The notes below the pieces were generated by a model. It had not been told where the DNA came from, made no database searches, and saw only the letters and a list, made by a program, of their open reading frames with translations. A stretch of 64,000 bases of DNA from an uncultured Brachyspira sp. (GTDB taxonomy: Bacteria > Spirochaetota > Brachyspiria > Brachyspirales > Brachyspiraceae), in the NCBI RefSeq assembly GCF_944393015.1, contig NZ_CALXYQ010000008.1, positions 1 to 64,000 of the forward strand, given 5' to 3'. This document shows positions 28,535 to 37,580 of the stretch, piece by piece; position 1 is the first letter of the stretch; each line of letters opens with the position of its first letter. The position numbers and the translations under genes are program-made.

Positions 28535-29536
28535 TTAAAAGAATCCTTCGCTTTTAGCATCTTTGCTCATAAGTTCAGTTAAAGTATCTTGTATATTCGC
28601 ATTATTAAAAAGTATATTGTATATAGCTTCTGTTATTGGCATATAAATATTATTCTTTTGAGCATATTCATAAGCTGCAGTAGTAGCATATACTCCTTCA
28701 GCAACCTGACCATGACTTTCAGCTATTACATCTTGATATTTTTTGCCCTTAGCGAGTTCTCTGCCTAGTCTATTATTTCTGCTTAGTCCGCTTGAACATG
28801 TAACTATTAAATCACCTATTCCAGAAAGTCCGTACATAGTGTCTATTCTAGCACCTTTACTCAATGCAAATCTCACTATCTCATGCAATCCTCTTGTTAT
28901 AAGAGCCGCTTTTGTATTGTCTCCAAGTTTAAGCCCATCAACTATACCGCCTGCAATGGCTATTATATTTTTTAAAGCCCCGCCTATCTCAACACCTTTT
29001 TGATCAGTAGAGTTATATATTCTAAATTTAGGAGGTACTGTCAATGTATCTCTTACATATTCAGAAACACCTTTCTCCCCTCCCACAACAACTGCAGTAG
29101 GTACTCCTTTTGCAGCCTCTTCAGCATGAGAAGGTCCTGAAAGTGTTAATATAGATAAATCTCCTGATATTATGCTTCTTGCAACTTCGCTCATAGTTTT
29201 TCCTGTTTTTCTATCAAGCCCCTTAGTTGCAGATACTAATATTTGATCATTACTTATATAAGGCTCTATATTTGTGCATGCTTCAGCAAATGCAAATGAT
29301 GGAGTTACTATTATTACTATCTCACTATCATTTACTGCATCACCTATATCCATAGTAAATTGTATGTTTCTATTTAATTCTATGTTTTCCAAATAATTAT
29401 CATTTCTATATGAAGTGCTTAATAATTTATAACTGTCTTCACTATGTACCCATACTTTAACATTATGTTTTTCTGAAAATATATTTGCAAGGGCAAGTCC
29501 CCATCCGCCAGCACCTATGACTCCAACATTTATCAT
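28535..29536 (-). CDS. gpsA: Glycerol-3-phosphate dehydrogenase [NAD(P)+]
   Basis: A 333-residue cytoplasmic enzyme that reduces dihydroxyacetone phosphate to sn-glycerol 3-phosphate for phospholipid synthesis. It has the Rossmann motif VGVIGAGGWGLALAN at the N-terminus, then LSGPSHAEEAAKGVPTAVV, the catalytic-Lys region GGALKNIIAIAGGIVDGL, and GLSGIGDLIVTCSS. The frame is open for 20 more codons upstream, but ATG at 29536 gives the normal family start and has GGGGT upstream. The gene is single. Confidence 0.94.
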   Translation of the reverse strand: MINVGVIGAGGWGLALANIFSEKHNVKVWVHSEDSYKLLSTSYRNDNYLENIELNRNIQFTMDIGDAVNDSEIVIIVTPSFAFAEACTNIEPYISNDQILVSATKGLDRKTGKTMSEVARSIISGDLSILTLSGPSHAEEAAKGVPTAVVVGGEKGVSEYVRDTLTVPPKFRIYNSTDQKGVEIGGALKNIIAIAGGIVDGLKLGDNTKAALITRGLHEIVRFALSKGARIDTMYGLSGIGDLIVTCSSGLSRNNRLGRELAKGKKYQDVIAESHGQVAEGVYATTAAYEYAQKNNIYMPITEAIYNILFNNANIQDTLTELMSKDAKSEGFF

Positions 29537-29627
29537 AATATACCCCATAATCCATTGTTTTTTAATATAGTATACACAAAAAATAACTATTATCAATACA
29601 AAATTGTAAAAATATTATGTAAACTCT

Positions 29628-30188
29628 TTATTTAAATGACTTTTCAAGTAAAATACATATATTATTAAGTAAATCTTCTTTATTTATCTTATTATTATCC
29701 TTAACCCAGCAGAATATTACAGAAACTAAAGCACCTGAAAAGAATTGAGAAGTTATTTTTGTATTTTCAATATTATCTTCTTTCATAGTTTCACCTAAAT
29801 AGTCTATAAATATTTTGTGCAATGATGAAACGAATAAAATAGTATTATTATGATCTATTAATGATACATCGAAATATTGTTTATTATCATCAAAGTAATT
29901 AATAACCTTTTCTAATATTTTTCTATAATTTTTTTTGAAATCATATATTGAATTATCTTTCTTTAATTCTTTTATAATATCTTGTTTAATATCTTCTATA
30001 ATTGCATTTAGTAATTCTTCTTTATTATTGAAATGATCATAAAATGTAACTCTATTTATCATAGCATGCTCGCATATTTCTGTTACACTTATGTCTTTTA
30101 ATGAATTAGTTTTTAAAAGTTCTAGGAGTGATTCTTTTAATAATTTTTCAGTTTTTAATATTCTTAAATCTTTTTTGTTATTTTTCAT
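29628..30188 (-). CDS. TetR/AcrR-family regulator
   Basis: A 186-residue repressor-type protein. The N-terminal helix-turn-helix (about 10-55) contains LKDISVTEICEHAMINRVTF followed by YDHFNNKEELL, the classical TetR signature. The C-terminal ligand domain is helical and resembles the TetR_C group with a conserved Trp near the end (VIFCWVKDNNKI). It is divergent from the PadR gene across 146 bases that hold promoters for both, so mutual regulation is possible. Confidence 0.9.
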   Translation of the reverse strand: MKNNKKDLRILKTEKLLKESLLELLKTNSLKDISVTEICEHAMINRVTFYDHFNNKEELLNAIIEDIKQDIIKELKKDNSIYDFKKNYRKILEKVINYFDDNKQYFDVSLIDHNNTILFVSSLHKIFIDYLGETMKEDNIENTKITSQFFSGALVSVIFCWVKDNNKINKEDLLNNICILLEKSFK

Positions 30189-30228
30189 AAATAATTCAAA
30201 ATATTAGAAAATATATTTTATTTAAACA

Positions 30229-30256
30229 ATATTACAATAAAAATAAAGTTTGTCAA
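30229..30256 (-). promoter_or_regulatory. Putative TetR-gene promoter
   Basis: On the minus strand TTGACA (30256-30251), 16-base spacer, TAATAT (30234-30229), about 40 bases before the TetR-family start codon. Confidence 0.6.
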
Positions 30257-30276
30257 AGAAAAATTATTTTTTAATC

Positions 30277-30305
30277 TTGATATATTGTGTATTACACAGT
30301 ATAAT
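30277..30305 (+). promoter_or_regulatory. PadR-HAAS promoter with palindromic operator
   Basis: TTGATA (30277-30282), 17-base spacer, TATAAT (30300-30305). The spacer contains TGTGTATTACACA (30286-30298), a 13-base palindrome with one central base. PadR and TetR proteins bind such palindromes, so this is a candidate operator for autoregulation or for the divergent TetR protein. Confidence 0.6.
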
Positions 30306-30334
30306 ATACTAAACAATATATAAAGGATTTAATA

Positions 30335-30667
30335 TTGAACTATGATGATATAGTATCAAATTTGATGCAGGAACTAAGACGCGGAACTTTAATAATAGCA
30401 GTTCTAAGTCAATTAAAAAAAGAAGAATACGGATACAATTTGATTACTAAATTAAAAAAAAACGGCATCACTGTTGAAGCTAATACTTTATACCCTCTTT
30501 TGAGAAGATTAGAAAATCAGGGTCTTTTAAAAAGTGAATGGAATACCAAAGAGGATAAACCAAGAAAATATTATTCTATAACAAAAGACGGAAAAGAAGT
30601 TTTAAAAAAAGCTGTTCATCATTGGAAGGAATTTTCATCTAATGTTAATAAAATAATAGATGAATAA
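30335..30667 (+). CDS. PadR-family regulator
   Basis: A 110-residue winged-helix protein of the PadR group: LMQELRRGTLIIAVLSQL, EEYGYNLITKL, and TLYPLLRRLENQGLL followed by a KPRKYYSIT wing. The start is TTG, with AAGGAT six bases earlier; the nearby ATG codons are out of frame. It lies 24 bases upstream of a HAAS-domain membrane protein, the usual partner of PadR regulators. Confidence 0.9.
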   Translation: MNYDDIVSNLMQELRRGTLIIAVLSQLKKEEYGYNLITKLKKNGITVEANTLYPLLRRLENQGLLKSEWNTKEDKPRKYYSITKDGKEVLKKAVHHWKEFSSNVNKIIDE

Positions 30668-30691
30668 ATTTTTTAATATATAGGAGTTTAT

Positions 30692-31684
30692 ATGATTGAA
30701 AATAAAGAAAATAAAAAGGCAGAAGATATTATTGAAAGATATATTTATACCGTTACAAAATCAATGCCCGATAAAATAAAAGAAGATGTTTCAAATGAAA
30801 TAAGAACTCTTATTGATGATATAATAAAAGAAAGATTTTCAAACTCAGAGTATAAACTAAACGATATAAAAAATATTTTAATGGAAATTGGAAATCCTTA
30901 TGAACTTGCATACAAATATGATACTGATTACAATAAATGTTTGATAGGATATCCATATTATATATATTATAAACTTGTATTAAAAATTGTATTATCTTCA
31001 ACATTGCTTGGAATAGTAGTTTCATCAATAATTAATATATTTATAAATAATGAGGCTTTAAATTTTATTAATATAGCAAGTAATATTTTTACAGCATTGT
31101 TATTAGCATTTTCATTTGTAACATTAATATTCATATTTATTTCAAATAAGAATATAGATATTTCCAATATTACAATAGATTTTGATAATCTTCCAAAGCC
31201 TTCAAATAAAAAAAGGAATTTATATAATTCAATTATTAAAATATCAGCAGCAATTATATTTTTATTGCTTTTATTTTTATCTCCAAGTATTTTTTCAATA
31301 AAAATAAATAATGAATATTTTGCATTCTTTAATATAGACATTATAAAAGATACTTTTTTATTTCCTTTAATATTCATTTTAATGCTCATATCAAGAGAAA
31401 TTATCAAAATGTTTTCAAATACATACAATAAAAAAACAGTTACTTTGTTTATTATTATTGATATAGTATCAGCTATTGCATCATCATTATGGCTATTATC
31501 ATACAATGTAATTAATATTAATTTTATAAATGCATTAACAAAATTAGAATCAGCAAATTCTCTAGCTTTTAATATATTTAATAATTTTCAGTTGTTTTGT
31601 TTAATCTGTATATTATTTGCTTTAATTCTTGATAGCATATATGTTTTATTAAAATTAAAAAATAACCTTGCATATAAAGTCTAA
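30692..31684 (+). CDS. HAAS/DUF1700-like membrane protein
   Basis: A 330-residue protein. Residues 10-75 match the HAAS-type helical domain found next to PadR genes (IERYIYTVTKSMPDKIKEDV, then EIGNPYELAYKY). The rest has six to seven membrane helices. Such proteins are thought to be regulated by, or signal with, the PadR partner; the actual role is unknown. TAGGAG precedes the ATG. Confidence 0.75.
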   Translation: MIENKENKKAEDIIERYIYTVTKSMPDKIKEDVSNEIRTLIDDIIKERFSNSEYKLNDIKNILMEIGNPYELAYKYDTDYNKCLIGYPYYIYYKLVLKIVLSSTLLGIVVSSIINIFINNEALNFINIASNIFTALLLAFSFVTLIFIFISNKNIDISNITIDFDNLPKPSNKKRNLYNSIIKISAAIIFLLLLFLSPSIFSIKINNEYFAFFNIDIIKDTFLFPLIFILMLISREIIKMFSNTYNKKTVTLFIIIDIVSAIASSLWLLSYNVININFINALTKLESANSLAFNIFNNFQLFCLICILFALILDSIYVLLKLKNNLAYKV

Positions 31685-31695
31685 TATATGCAAGG
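31666..31695 (-). terminator. treC terminator
   Basis: A perfect 11-bp stem (31695-31685 with 31676-31666) is followed on the minus strand by TTATTTTTTAATTTT. It lies just after the treC stop and overlaps the last codons of the convergent HAAS gene. Confidence 0.75.
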
Positions 31696-31733
31696 TGTGA
31701 TAATAAAAATTTATATGAAGGACAAATCTGCAA

Positions 31734-33401
31734 TTATTTATTATTATATAACACTATAGATTCATAAGGTCTCAACTTTAAAGTATTATCAAGTACTGCC
31801 TCATCATAATTTGAAAGAAGGAATTTTGAACTCTTTATATCAAAATCAATATTACTTAAATTTATAGTACATTCATTACCGTAAAAATTATTTATTACTA
31901 AAAGTTTTTCATTATTATATTCTCTTATAAAAGCGAATACATTTTGATCGTCTTTTAATATAGGTATAGTTTTACCTTCTGAAATAACTTTATAATCTTT
32001 TCTTAATTTGATTAATTTTTTATAATGATTAAATATAGAGTTTTCATCATTAATATTATTTTCTGAATTAATCTCTTTATAATTAGAAATCACTTCTATC
32101 CATGGCTTAGCATTTGAAAATCCTGCATTCTCTTTGTCATTCCATTGCATAGGAGTTCTTGAATTATCTCTTGATCTACTTTGAAGTATTTTATATATTT
32201 CTTTTTCTTCTATACCATTATTTTTAAGTATATTGAAATAGTTTATTGACTCAACATCTTTGTACTGATTAATATTATTAAAATAAGCATTAGTCATACC
32301 TATTTCTTCGCCTTGATAAATATAAGGAGTACCTCTCAAACAATGCATAACTGTAGCAAGCATTTTAGCAGATTCTTTATGGTATTTTTTGTCATCTCCA
32401 AATCTTGATACTATTCTAGGCTGATCATGATTGCACCAAAATAAAGCTGACCATGCATTATTATCCTGCATTCCTTCCTGCCAAGAGAATAAAATATTTT
32501 TTAACTCTTGAAAATCAAAATCCATTAACTGCCATTTATCATTATTTTTATAATCAACTTTCAAATGATGAAAGCTAAATACCATACTAAGTTCATTTTC
32601 TTTTTCACCGGAATATTTAATGCAGTTTTCTATGCTTGTTGATGACATCTCGCCTACTGTGATAGCATTATCATATTTTCCAAAAGTATTTTTATTTAAC
32701 TCTTTTAAATATTTATGTATATTGTGTCCATCAGTATAGAAACGTCTTCCGTCGCCTTCAAAATCATCTTCAAAAACTTCAGGCTTTGATATAAGATTTA
32801 TAACATCAAATCTGAATCCATAAACTCCTTTTTTTATCCAGAAGTTAACTATATCAAAAATTTCTTTTCTTACTTCTTCATTATCCCAATTCAAATCGGC
32901 CTGACTAACATCGAACAGATGCAAATAATACTCATCAAATTTTTCTACATACTGCCAAGCGTTGCCTCCGAATTTAGATACCCAATTTGTAGGAGGTTCT
33001 TTTTTTCCGTTAACTACTCTGCCCTTTTTGAATATATAATAATTTTTATATTTTTCTTCTCCATTCATAGCCTTCTTAAACCATTCATGCTCTGTGGAAG
33101 TATGATTGAATACCATATCAAACATTATATCTATATTTCTTTTTTTGGCTTCTTTTATAAGTTCTTCAACATCTTCCATAGTTCCATAAGAAGGATCAAC
33201 ATTATAATAGTCAGCAACATCGTATCCATTATCTTTTTGAGGAGAAACGAAGAAAGGTGTACTCCAAATAATATCTACTCCTAAATTTTGTAGATAGTCT
33301 AATTTTGATATTATTCCTTTTATATCTCCAAATCCATCATTGTTGCTGTCCATAAAAGATTTTGGATATATTTGATAAACAACTTTATTTTTAAAATTCA
33401 T
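31734..33401 (-). CDS. treC: Trehalose-6-phosphate hydrolase
   Basis: A 555-residue glycoside hydrolase family 13 enzyme that splits trehalose 6-phosphate into glucose and glucose 6-phosphate. N-terminal VVYQIYPKSFMDSNNDGFGD, then DMVFNHTS, the nucleophile region GFRFDVIN, the acid Glu in VGEMSST and NHDQPR are all present. The phosphotrehalase assignment over oligo-1,6-glucosidase rests on the adjacent treB and treR genes. AGGA precedes the ATG. The promoter appears to lie in the repeat element just upstream. Confidence 0.9.
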   Translation of the reverse strand: MNFKNKVVYQIYPKSFMDSNNDGFGDIKGIISKLDYLQNLGVDIIWSTPFFVSPQKDNGYDVADYYNVDPSYGTMEDVEELIKEAKKRNIDIMFDMVFNHTSTEHEWFKKAMNGEEKYKNYYIFKKGRVVNGKKEPPTNWVSKFGGNAWQYVEKFDEYYLHLFDVSQADLNWDNEEVRKEIFDIVNFWIKKGVYGFRFDVINLISKPEVFEDDFEGDGRRFYTDGHNIHKYLKELNKNTFGKYDNAITVGEMSSTSIENCIKYSGEKENELSMVFSFHHLKVDYKNNDKWQLMDFDFQELKNILFSWQEGMQDNNAWSALFWCNHDQPRIVSRFGDDKKYHKESAKMLATVMHCLRGTPYIYQGEEIGMTNAYFNNINQYKDVESINYFNILKNNGIEEKEIYKILQSRSRDNSRTPMQWNDKENAGFSNAKPWIEVISNYKEINSENNINDENSIFNHYKKLIKLRKDYKVISEGKTIPILKDDQNVFAFIREYNNEKLLVINNFYGNECTINLSNIDFDIKSSKFLLSNYDEAVLDNTLKLRPYESIVLYNNK

Positions 33402-33442
33402 AATTCATTCCTGTTTTAATTAGATTTATAATAAATTCTTGA

Positions 33443-33471
33443 GTTATACCTAAACAACTACATTTTGTCAA
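33443..33471 (-). promoter_or_regulatory. treC promoter formed by the end of the repeat element
   Basis: On the minus strand TTGACA (33471-33466), 17-base spacer, TATAAC (33448-33443), 42 bases before the treC ATG. The hexamers and spacer lie in the terminal inverted repeat of the element at 33445-33767. It would let treC be transcribed even without read-through from treB. Confidence 0.6.
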
Positions 33472-33767
33472 TTTTGACATTTTTGCAGATGTATTATCAA
33501 CTTTTTTGTTGTTCTTTTTTTATTGTTCTTTTTCCCGCCGCAAAAAGAACAATACGAAGTACGCCTGTGGCGAAAGTGCATGTATAAAATTAGTACTAAA
33601 TAATACTAATCTTGTTTTACATGTAAGATAAAACATTAAATTTAGGCTAAAATATAGCCTTTTTGCTTCTTTGTGGCAACAAAAGAAGTGGGGGTTCGGG
33701 GGCTAGTCCCCGAAAATAATAAAAACATAAAAACTATTTTTTGACAAACTATAGTTATTTATGTATA
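33445..33767. mobile_element. Terminal-inverted-repeat element, copy A (MITE-like)
   Basis: A 323-bp element filling most of the 460-base gap between treB and treC. Ends 33445-33471 and 33741-33767 are imperfect inverted repeats (23 of 27 positions), of form TATACCTAAACAAC... and ...TTTTGTCAA inward. The inside holds three hairpins: 33523-33552 (11-bp stem, loop CCCGCCGC), 33666-33688, and GGGGGCTAGTCCCC around 33699-33712. No open reading frame of note. It has the same organisation as copies B and C in opposite orientation. The rest of the gap is AT-rich without other signals. Confidence 0.75.
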
Positions 33768-33861
33768 TAGTAAAAATTTTTAAGTTATAACGGCAGCTAA
33801 TTAACATAATATTTAACTGCCGTGTATATAATAAAATCCTATAAATATTTACCCCGCTTTG

Positions 33862-35781
33862 TTATTTTATTTCTATAATTTTTCCTTCGCCGTTTTTTAT
33901 TATAGTATTTTCCTTTAATAAATTAATTTTAGTTCCATCTGTAAATACAACAGGAGATACTAGAGATTTTCCATGATTTTTTACGTATTCTAAATCAACC
34001 TTAGCTATTTTGTCTCCTTTTTTTATTTTATCTCCCACTTTTACAAAAGATTCAAAACCTTCTCCATTAAGCTCTACAGTATCCATACCTATATGAATAA
34101 GTATTTCATTTCCGTTTGCAGTTTCTATACCATAGGCATGTTTTGTAGGGAAAACAGCTATTACTTCACCATCGCAAGGAGAAGTTACCATACCATCAGC
34201 TAATTCTATTGCAAAACCTTCACCCATAGCACCGCTTGAAAATGCCTCGTCTGCTATATCTGATAATTTATAAAGTTTTCCATTCATAGGTGAAACAAAA
34301 TTATCATCATCTAAAGTTATCGCTTCTGCAGTTGATGTATTATCTGAAACAGTTTCTGTATTATCAGTTAAATCTTCTGGTTTTAATTTTTTCTTTCCTA
34401 CTATGAGAGTTAATACTAATGGTATAGCTATAGCAAAAATCATAGCAACAGCAAACATTAACATATGCTTTGGCTGTATTGAAAGTATTCCCGGTATTCC
34501 GCCAATACCAATAGATGTAGCCATAACCTTAGAACCAACTGATATAATTGCAGCCACAGAAGAACCTATCAAACCGCATATAAATGGAAAACCATATTTT
34601 AAATTTACACCGAATAATGCAGGCTCTGTAACTCCTAAATAACATGATATAAATGCCGGTATATTTATTTGTTTAGCTTTATTATTTCTTTTCTGAAGTA
34701 TAGACATAGCAACTACTGCAGAACCTTGAGCTATATTTGATAAAGCTATCATAGGCCATAGCATAGTACCGCCAAACTGACTCATAAGCTGCAAGTCAAT
34801 AGCATTAGACATGTGATGAAGTCCTGTTATTACTAAAGGAGCATAGAAGAATCCAAATACACCAGCAAATAAAACTCCAAATTTTGATGTTAAGCCAGTA
34901 TATACAACATAAGAAACAGCCTCACCTATTTTCCAACCTATAGGACCGACAACTGCATGTGCTATTATAACTGTTGGTATTAATGAAGCAAAAGGTATTA
35001 TAACCATAGAAACATATTCAGGTACAATCTTCCTCCAAAACTTCTCTAAATAAACTAAAATAAATCCTGCCATTATAGCCGGTATAACTTGTGCCTGATA
35101 ACCAACCATAGGCATTTTAAATATTCCGAAATCATAAAATTTAGAATCAACAGTACCAACCAAATAAGCATTAACAAGCTGAGGAGAAACCAATGTTATA
35201 CCTAAAACAATACCTAATATTTGAGTAGTGCCCATTTTTCTAGTAATAGACCATGTGATACCTACAGGAAGGAAATGGAAAATTGCTTCACCTATTAACC
35301 ATAAAAAATCATTTGTTCCAGCCCAGAACTGAGATATTTGAGTTAAGCTCTTTGTACCCTCTTCAAAAAATTTTATATCCGATATTACGCTTCTAAAACC
35401 TAATATAAAACCTCCGCATATAATTGCAGGAATAAGTGGTGAAAATATTTCGGCTATGTTAGACATTAAACGCTGCAAGAATGTTTGATTGCCTTTTGCT
35501 GATTCTTTTACAGCATCTTTACTTACTCCCTCTATTCCTGAAATCTTAACAAATTCATTATAATATTCTGAAACTTCATTACCTATTATAACTTGAAATT
35601 GTCCTGATTGAGTAAAAGTACCTTTAGTAGATTTTAAATTTTCAATAGCTTTAATATCTGCTTTTTTAGTATCTACCAAAACAAAACGCATTCTTGTAAC
35701 ACAATGAGTTATTGCTTTAACATTTTCTTTACCGCCAACATATTTTAATAATAAGGTGGCGTCTTCAGTGAATTTTCCCAT
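33862..35781 (-). CDS. treB: PTS trehalose transporter EIIBCA
   Basis: A 639-residue fused phosphotransferase permease that imports trehalose as trehalose 6-phosphate. EIIB (1-85) has the phospho-Cys in AITHCVTRMRF. EIIC (105-455) has about ten membrane helices, including GLHHMSNAIDLQ. EIIA of the glucose type (485-639) has the phospho-His in ILIHIGMDTVEL. The order B-C-A with a C-terminal IIA differs from enterobacterial TreB, which lacks IIA. The specificity comes from the tre neighbourhood. Its promoter has two operator sites. Confidence 0.88.
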   Translation of the reverse strand: MGKFTEDATLLLKYVGGKENVKAITHCVTRMRFVLVDTKKADIKAIENLKSTKGTFTQSGQFQVIIGNEVSEYYNEFVKISGIEGVSKDAVKESAKGNQTFLQRLMSNIAEIFSPLIPAIICGGFILGFRSVISDIKFFEEGTKSLTQISQFWAGTNDFLWLIGEAIFHFLPVGITWSITRKMGTTQILGIVLGITLVSPQLVNAYLVGTVDSKFYDFGIFKMPMVGYQAQVIPAIMAGFILVYLEKFWRKIVPEYVSMVIIPFASLIPTVIIAHAVVGPIGWKIGEAVSYVVYTGLTSKFGVLFAGVFGFFYAPLVITGLHHMSNAIDLQLMSQFGGTMLWPMIALSNIAQGSAVVAMSILQKRNNKAKQINIPAFISCYLGVTEPALFGVNLKYGFPFICGLIGSSVAAIISVGSKVMATSIGIGGIPGILSIQPKHMLMFAVAMIFAIAIPLVLTLIVGKKKLKPEDLTDNTETVSDNTSTAEAITLDDDNFVSPMNGKLYKLSDIADEAFSSGAMGEGFAIELADGMVTSPCDGEVIAVFPTKHAYGIETANGNEILIHIGMDTVELNGEGFESFVKVGDKIKKGDKIAKVDLEYVKNHGKSLVSPVVFTDGTKINLLKENTIIKNGEGKIIEIK

Positions 35782-35821
35782 AATATGCCTCCATAGCTTT
35801 TATATATTTCTATTATCATTA

Positions 35822-35862
35822 ACTTGTACGTACATATTAACATATACGTACAAGTTTGTCAA
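35822..35862 (-). promoter_or_regulatory. treB promoter overlapped by two TreR-like operators
   Basis: On the minus strand TTGACA (35862-35857), 17-base spacer, TAATAT (35839-35834). An inverted repeat with arms ACTTGTACGTA (35822-35832) and TACGTACAAGT (35845-35855) covers spacer and start region. It can be read as two copies of a TTGTACGTA-type palindrome with centres 18 bases apart. GntR-family TreR proteins bind similar TTGTATATACAA sites, so repression of treB in the absence of trehalose 6-phosphate is likely. Confidence 0.8.
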
Positions 35863-35950
35863 TTATCTTTTTATGATTTTTTATTAATTTTAATTATTGA
35901 TAAATACTTATAGTAAGATTATAATTACATTATAGCGAGGTATTATAATT

Positions 35951-36670
35951 ATGGGATTATTTAATTATTTGGCTTATAAAATTCTTGGAAATATATTCTA
36001 CAGTGATTCACTTAAAGGAAAAATTGGAGAATTGGAAGTAGATAATGCTTTAAATCCATTATTTTTTGGTAAAGCAGAACATAGACAAATAAATAATTTA
36101 GTAATAATTGATGATAATGGAAAAAGCCATCAAATAGATCATATAGAAATAAGATCAAATGGTATATTTTGTATAGAAACTAAAAATTACAGCGGGCTTA
36201 TATTTGGAAGTGAAAAAGATCAAAAATGGACTCAATGTTTAAGACATGGTAAAAAGAACTATTTTTATAACCCAATAAAGCAAAATAAATCTCATATATT
36301 TCATTTAAAAAGATTATTGGATAACAAATATAATGTTTATTCATTAATTGTATTTACTCAAAATAATGCTGATAAAATAAATATAAATAATGTAATTAAT
36401 TTATACGATTTAAAAAATTATTTAAATAATTTTAATGAAGGAAATAATTATACTATTGATGAAATGAATTATATTTATGATAAACTAATATCAAATCACA
36501 ATAATATTTCAAATTCACAACATATAAAAAATATAAATGATACTAAAGAAGAAATAAGCAATGGTATATGTCCGAGATGCAAAGGAAAATTAATTTTAAG
36601 AGAAGGTAAATACGGACAATTTTATGGATGCAGTAATTATCCAAATTGTAAATTTACGATAAAAAAATAA
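35951..36670 (+). CDS. NERD-domain protein with topoisomerase-type zinc finger
   Basis: A 239-residue protein. Residues 20-120 are a NERD (nuclease-related) domain: GKIGELEVDNAL, QIDHIEIRSNGIFCIETKNY (the D...E-x-K nuclease-like triad is kept) and the FYNPIKQNKSH motif. Residues 205-239 form a C4 zinc finger like those at the end of topoisomerase I (CPRCKGKLILREGKYGQFYG and CSNYPNC). It is probably DNA-associated. It lies between treB and treR without an obvious link to trehalose. AGG precedes the ATG. Confidence 0.85.
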   Translation: MGLFNYLAYKILGNIFYSDSLKGKIGELEVDNALNPLFFGKAEHRQINNLVIIDDNGKSHQIDHIEIRSNGIFCIETKNYSGLIFGSEKDQKWTQCLRHGKKNYFYNPIKQNKSHIFHLKRLLDNKYNVYSLIVFTQNNADKININNVINLYDLKNYLNNFNEGNNYTIDEMNYIYDKLISNHNNISNSQHIKNINDTKEEISNGICPRCKGKLILREGKYGQFYGCSNYPNCKFTIKK

Positions 36671-36684
36671 TAGCAGTAAATTAA

Positions 36685-37395
36685 TTATCTTCTTGCAAAA
36701 TCTCTGAATTTAAATTTATCCGGTCTATGTCTTGCTGAAGTTATTTGAAAAACTCTGGTATCTGATAAAAAAGTCCTAGATTCTACATTTATTATCATAT
36801 CATAATCTTTTAAATCTAAAAGTTTCTTATCATTATTATTTATTTTTTCACATGATATTTCTCTTTCAGCATATGATATTTTTAACTGAAGATTTTTTTC
36901 TATATGCTCGTATAAAGAGTCTTTTAAAATATTTTCATCTATAAACGGTATAATAGATGCATTGATAAAGTCTATATCAAGTATAATATTTTCTCCGTCT
37001 ATATTTCTTATTCTCTCTATGGCCCATACTTTATCATCATCATTTAATTTCAATGCTTTTTTTACTAATGCATCAGGTTTTATGCATTCACATCTATGCA
37101 CTATAGTTTCTACTTTTTTACCATACATTTTTGAAGCAACTTCTTTAAAACTGAATATTCCTCCAAATTCAAAATTATATATATTGGAATTAATAACTAT
37201 AGAACCTTTGCCTTTATGTTTTTGAATGCATCCATTATTAGATAATAGCTGCAATGACTTTCTTATAGTATCCCTTGAGGCATCATATTCTTTCATCAAA
37301 TCATATTCGCTTGGAAGTATATCTCCCTTCTTATAGTATCCAAATCTTATTTTATCCAGCAAACTATTATAAATTTCTTCGTATTTCGATGCCAT
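36685..37395 (-). CDS. treR: Trehalose operon repressor, GntR family
   Basis: A 236-residue regulator. The N-terminal winged helix (1-70) has FGYYKKGDILPSEYDLMKEY and SRDTIRKSLQLLSNNGCIQK, standard for GntR. The C-terminal UTRA ligand domain (about 80-230) has WAIERIRNIDGENIILDIDF. Homologues in Bacillus bind trehalose 6-phosphate. The treR assignment rests on family plus the location near treB and treC and on the operator pair before treB. AAGAGG precedes the ATG. Confidence 0.85.
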   Translation of the reverse strand: MASKYEEIYNSLLDKIRFGYYKKGDILPSEYDLMKEYDASRDTIRKSLQLLSNNGCIQKHKGKGSIVINSNIYNFEFGGIFSFKEVASKMYGKKVETIVHRCECIKPDALVKKALKLNDDDKVWAIERIRNIDGENIILDIDFINASIIPFIDENILKDSLYEHIEKNLQLKISYAEREISCEKINNNDKKLLDLKDYDMIINVESRTFLSDTRVFQITSARHRPDKFKFRDFARR

Positions 37396-37580
37396 ATTAA
37401 CCTCTTAATTGATTTAAAGATTATAATATAAAAAATTATGTTTGTAAATATATCTTTTTCATAGTCTTAATTTACAAAAAAATAAAAATGTAGTTTATCA
37501 TACAATAGTAATTTTTTTGTACTTGATAAAAAAGTCAAAAATAATAGAATAGATACAATATTTATTTTAGGTGAATAAAA

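Noticed and set aside
32919-33284. Plus-strand frame opposite treC
   Set aside because: Shadow of a well-supported gene; composition follows treC third positions and no family is recognised.
33690-33715. A tRNA-like GGTTCG next to a GC-rich stem inside element copy A
   Set aside because: No acceptor, D or anticodon arms can be folded around it; the stem is the GGGGGCTAGTCCCC hairpin shared by the elements.
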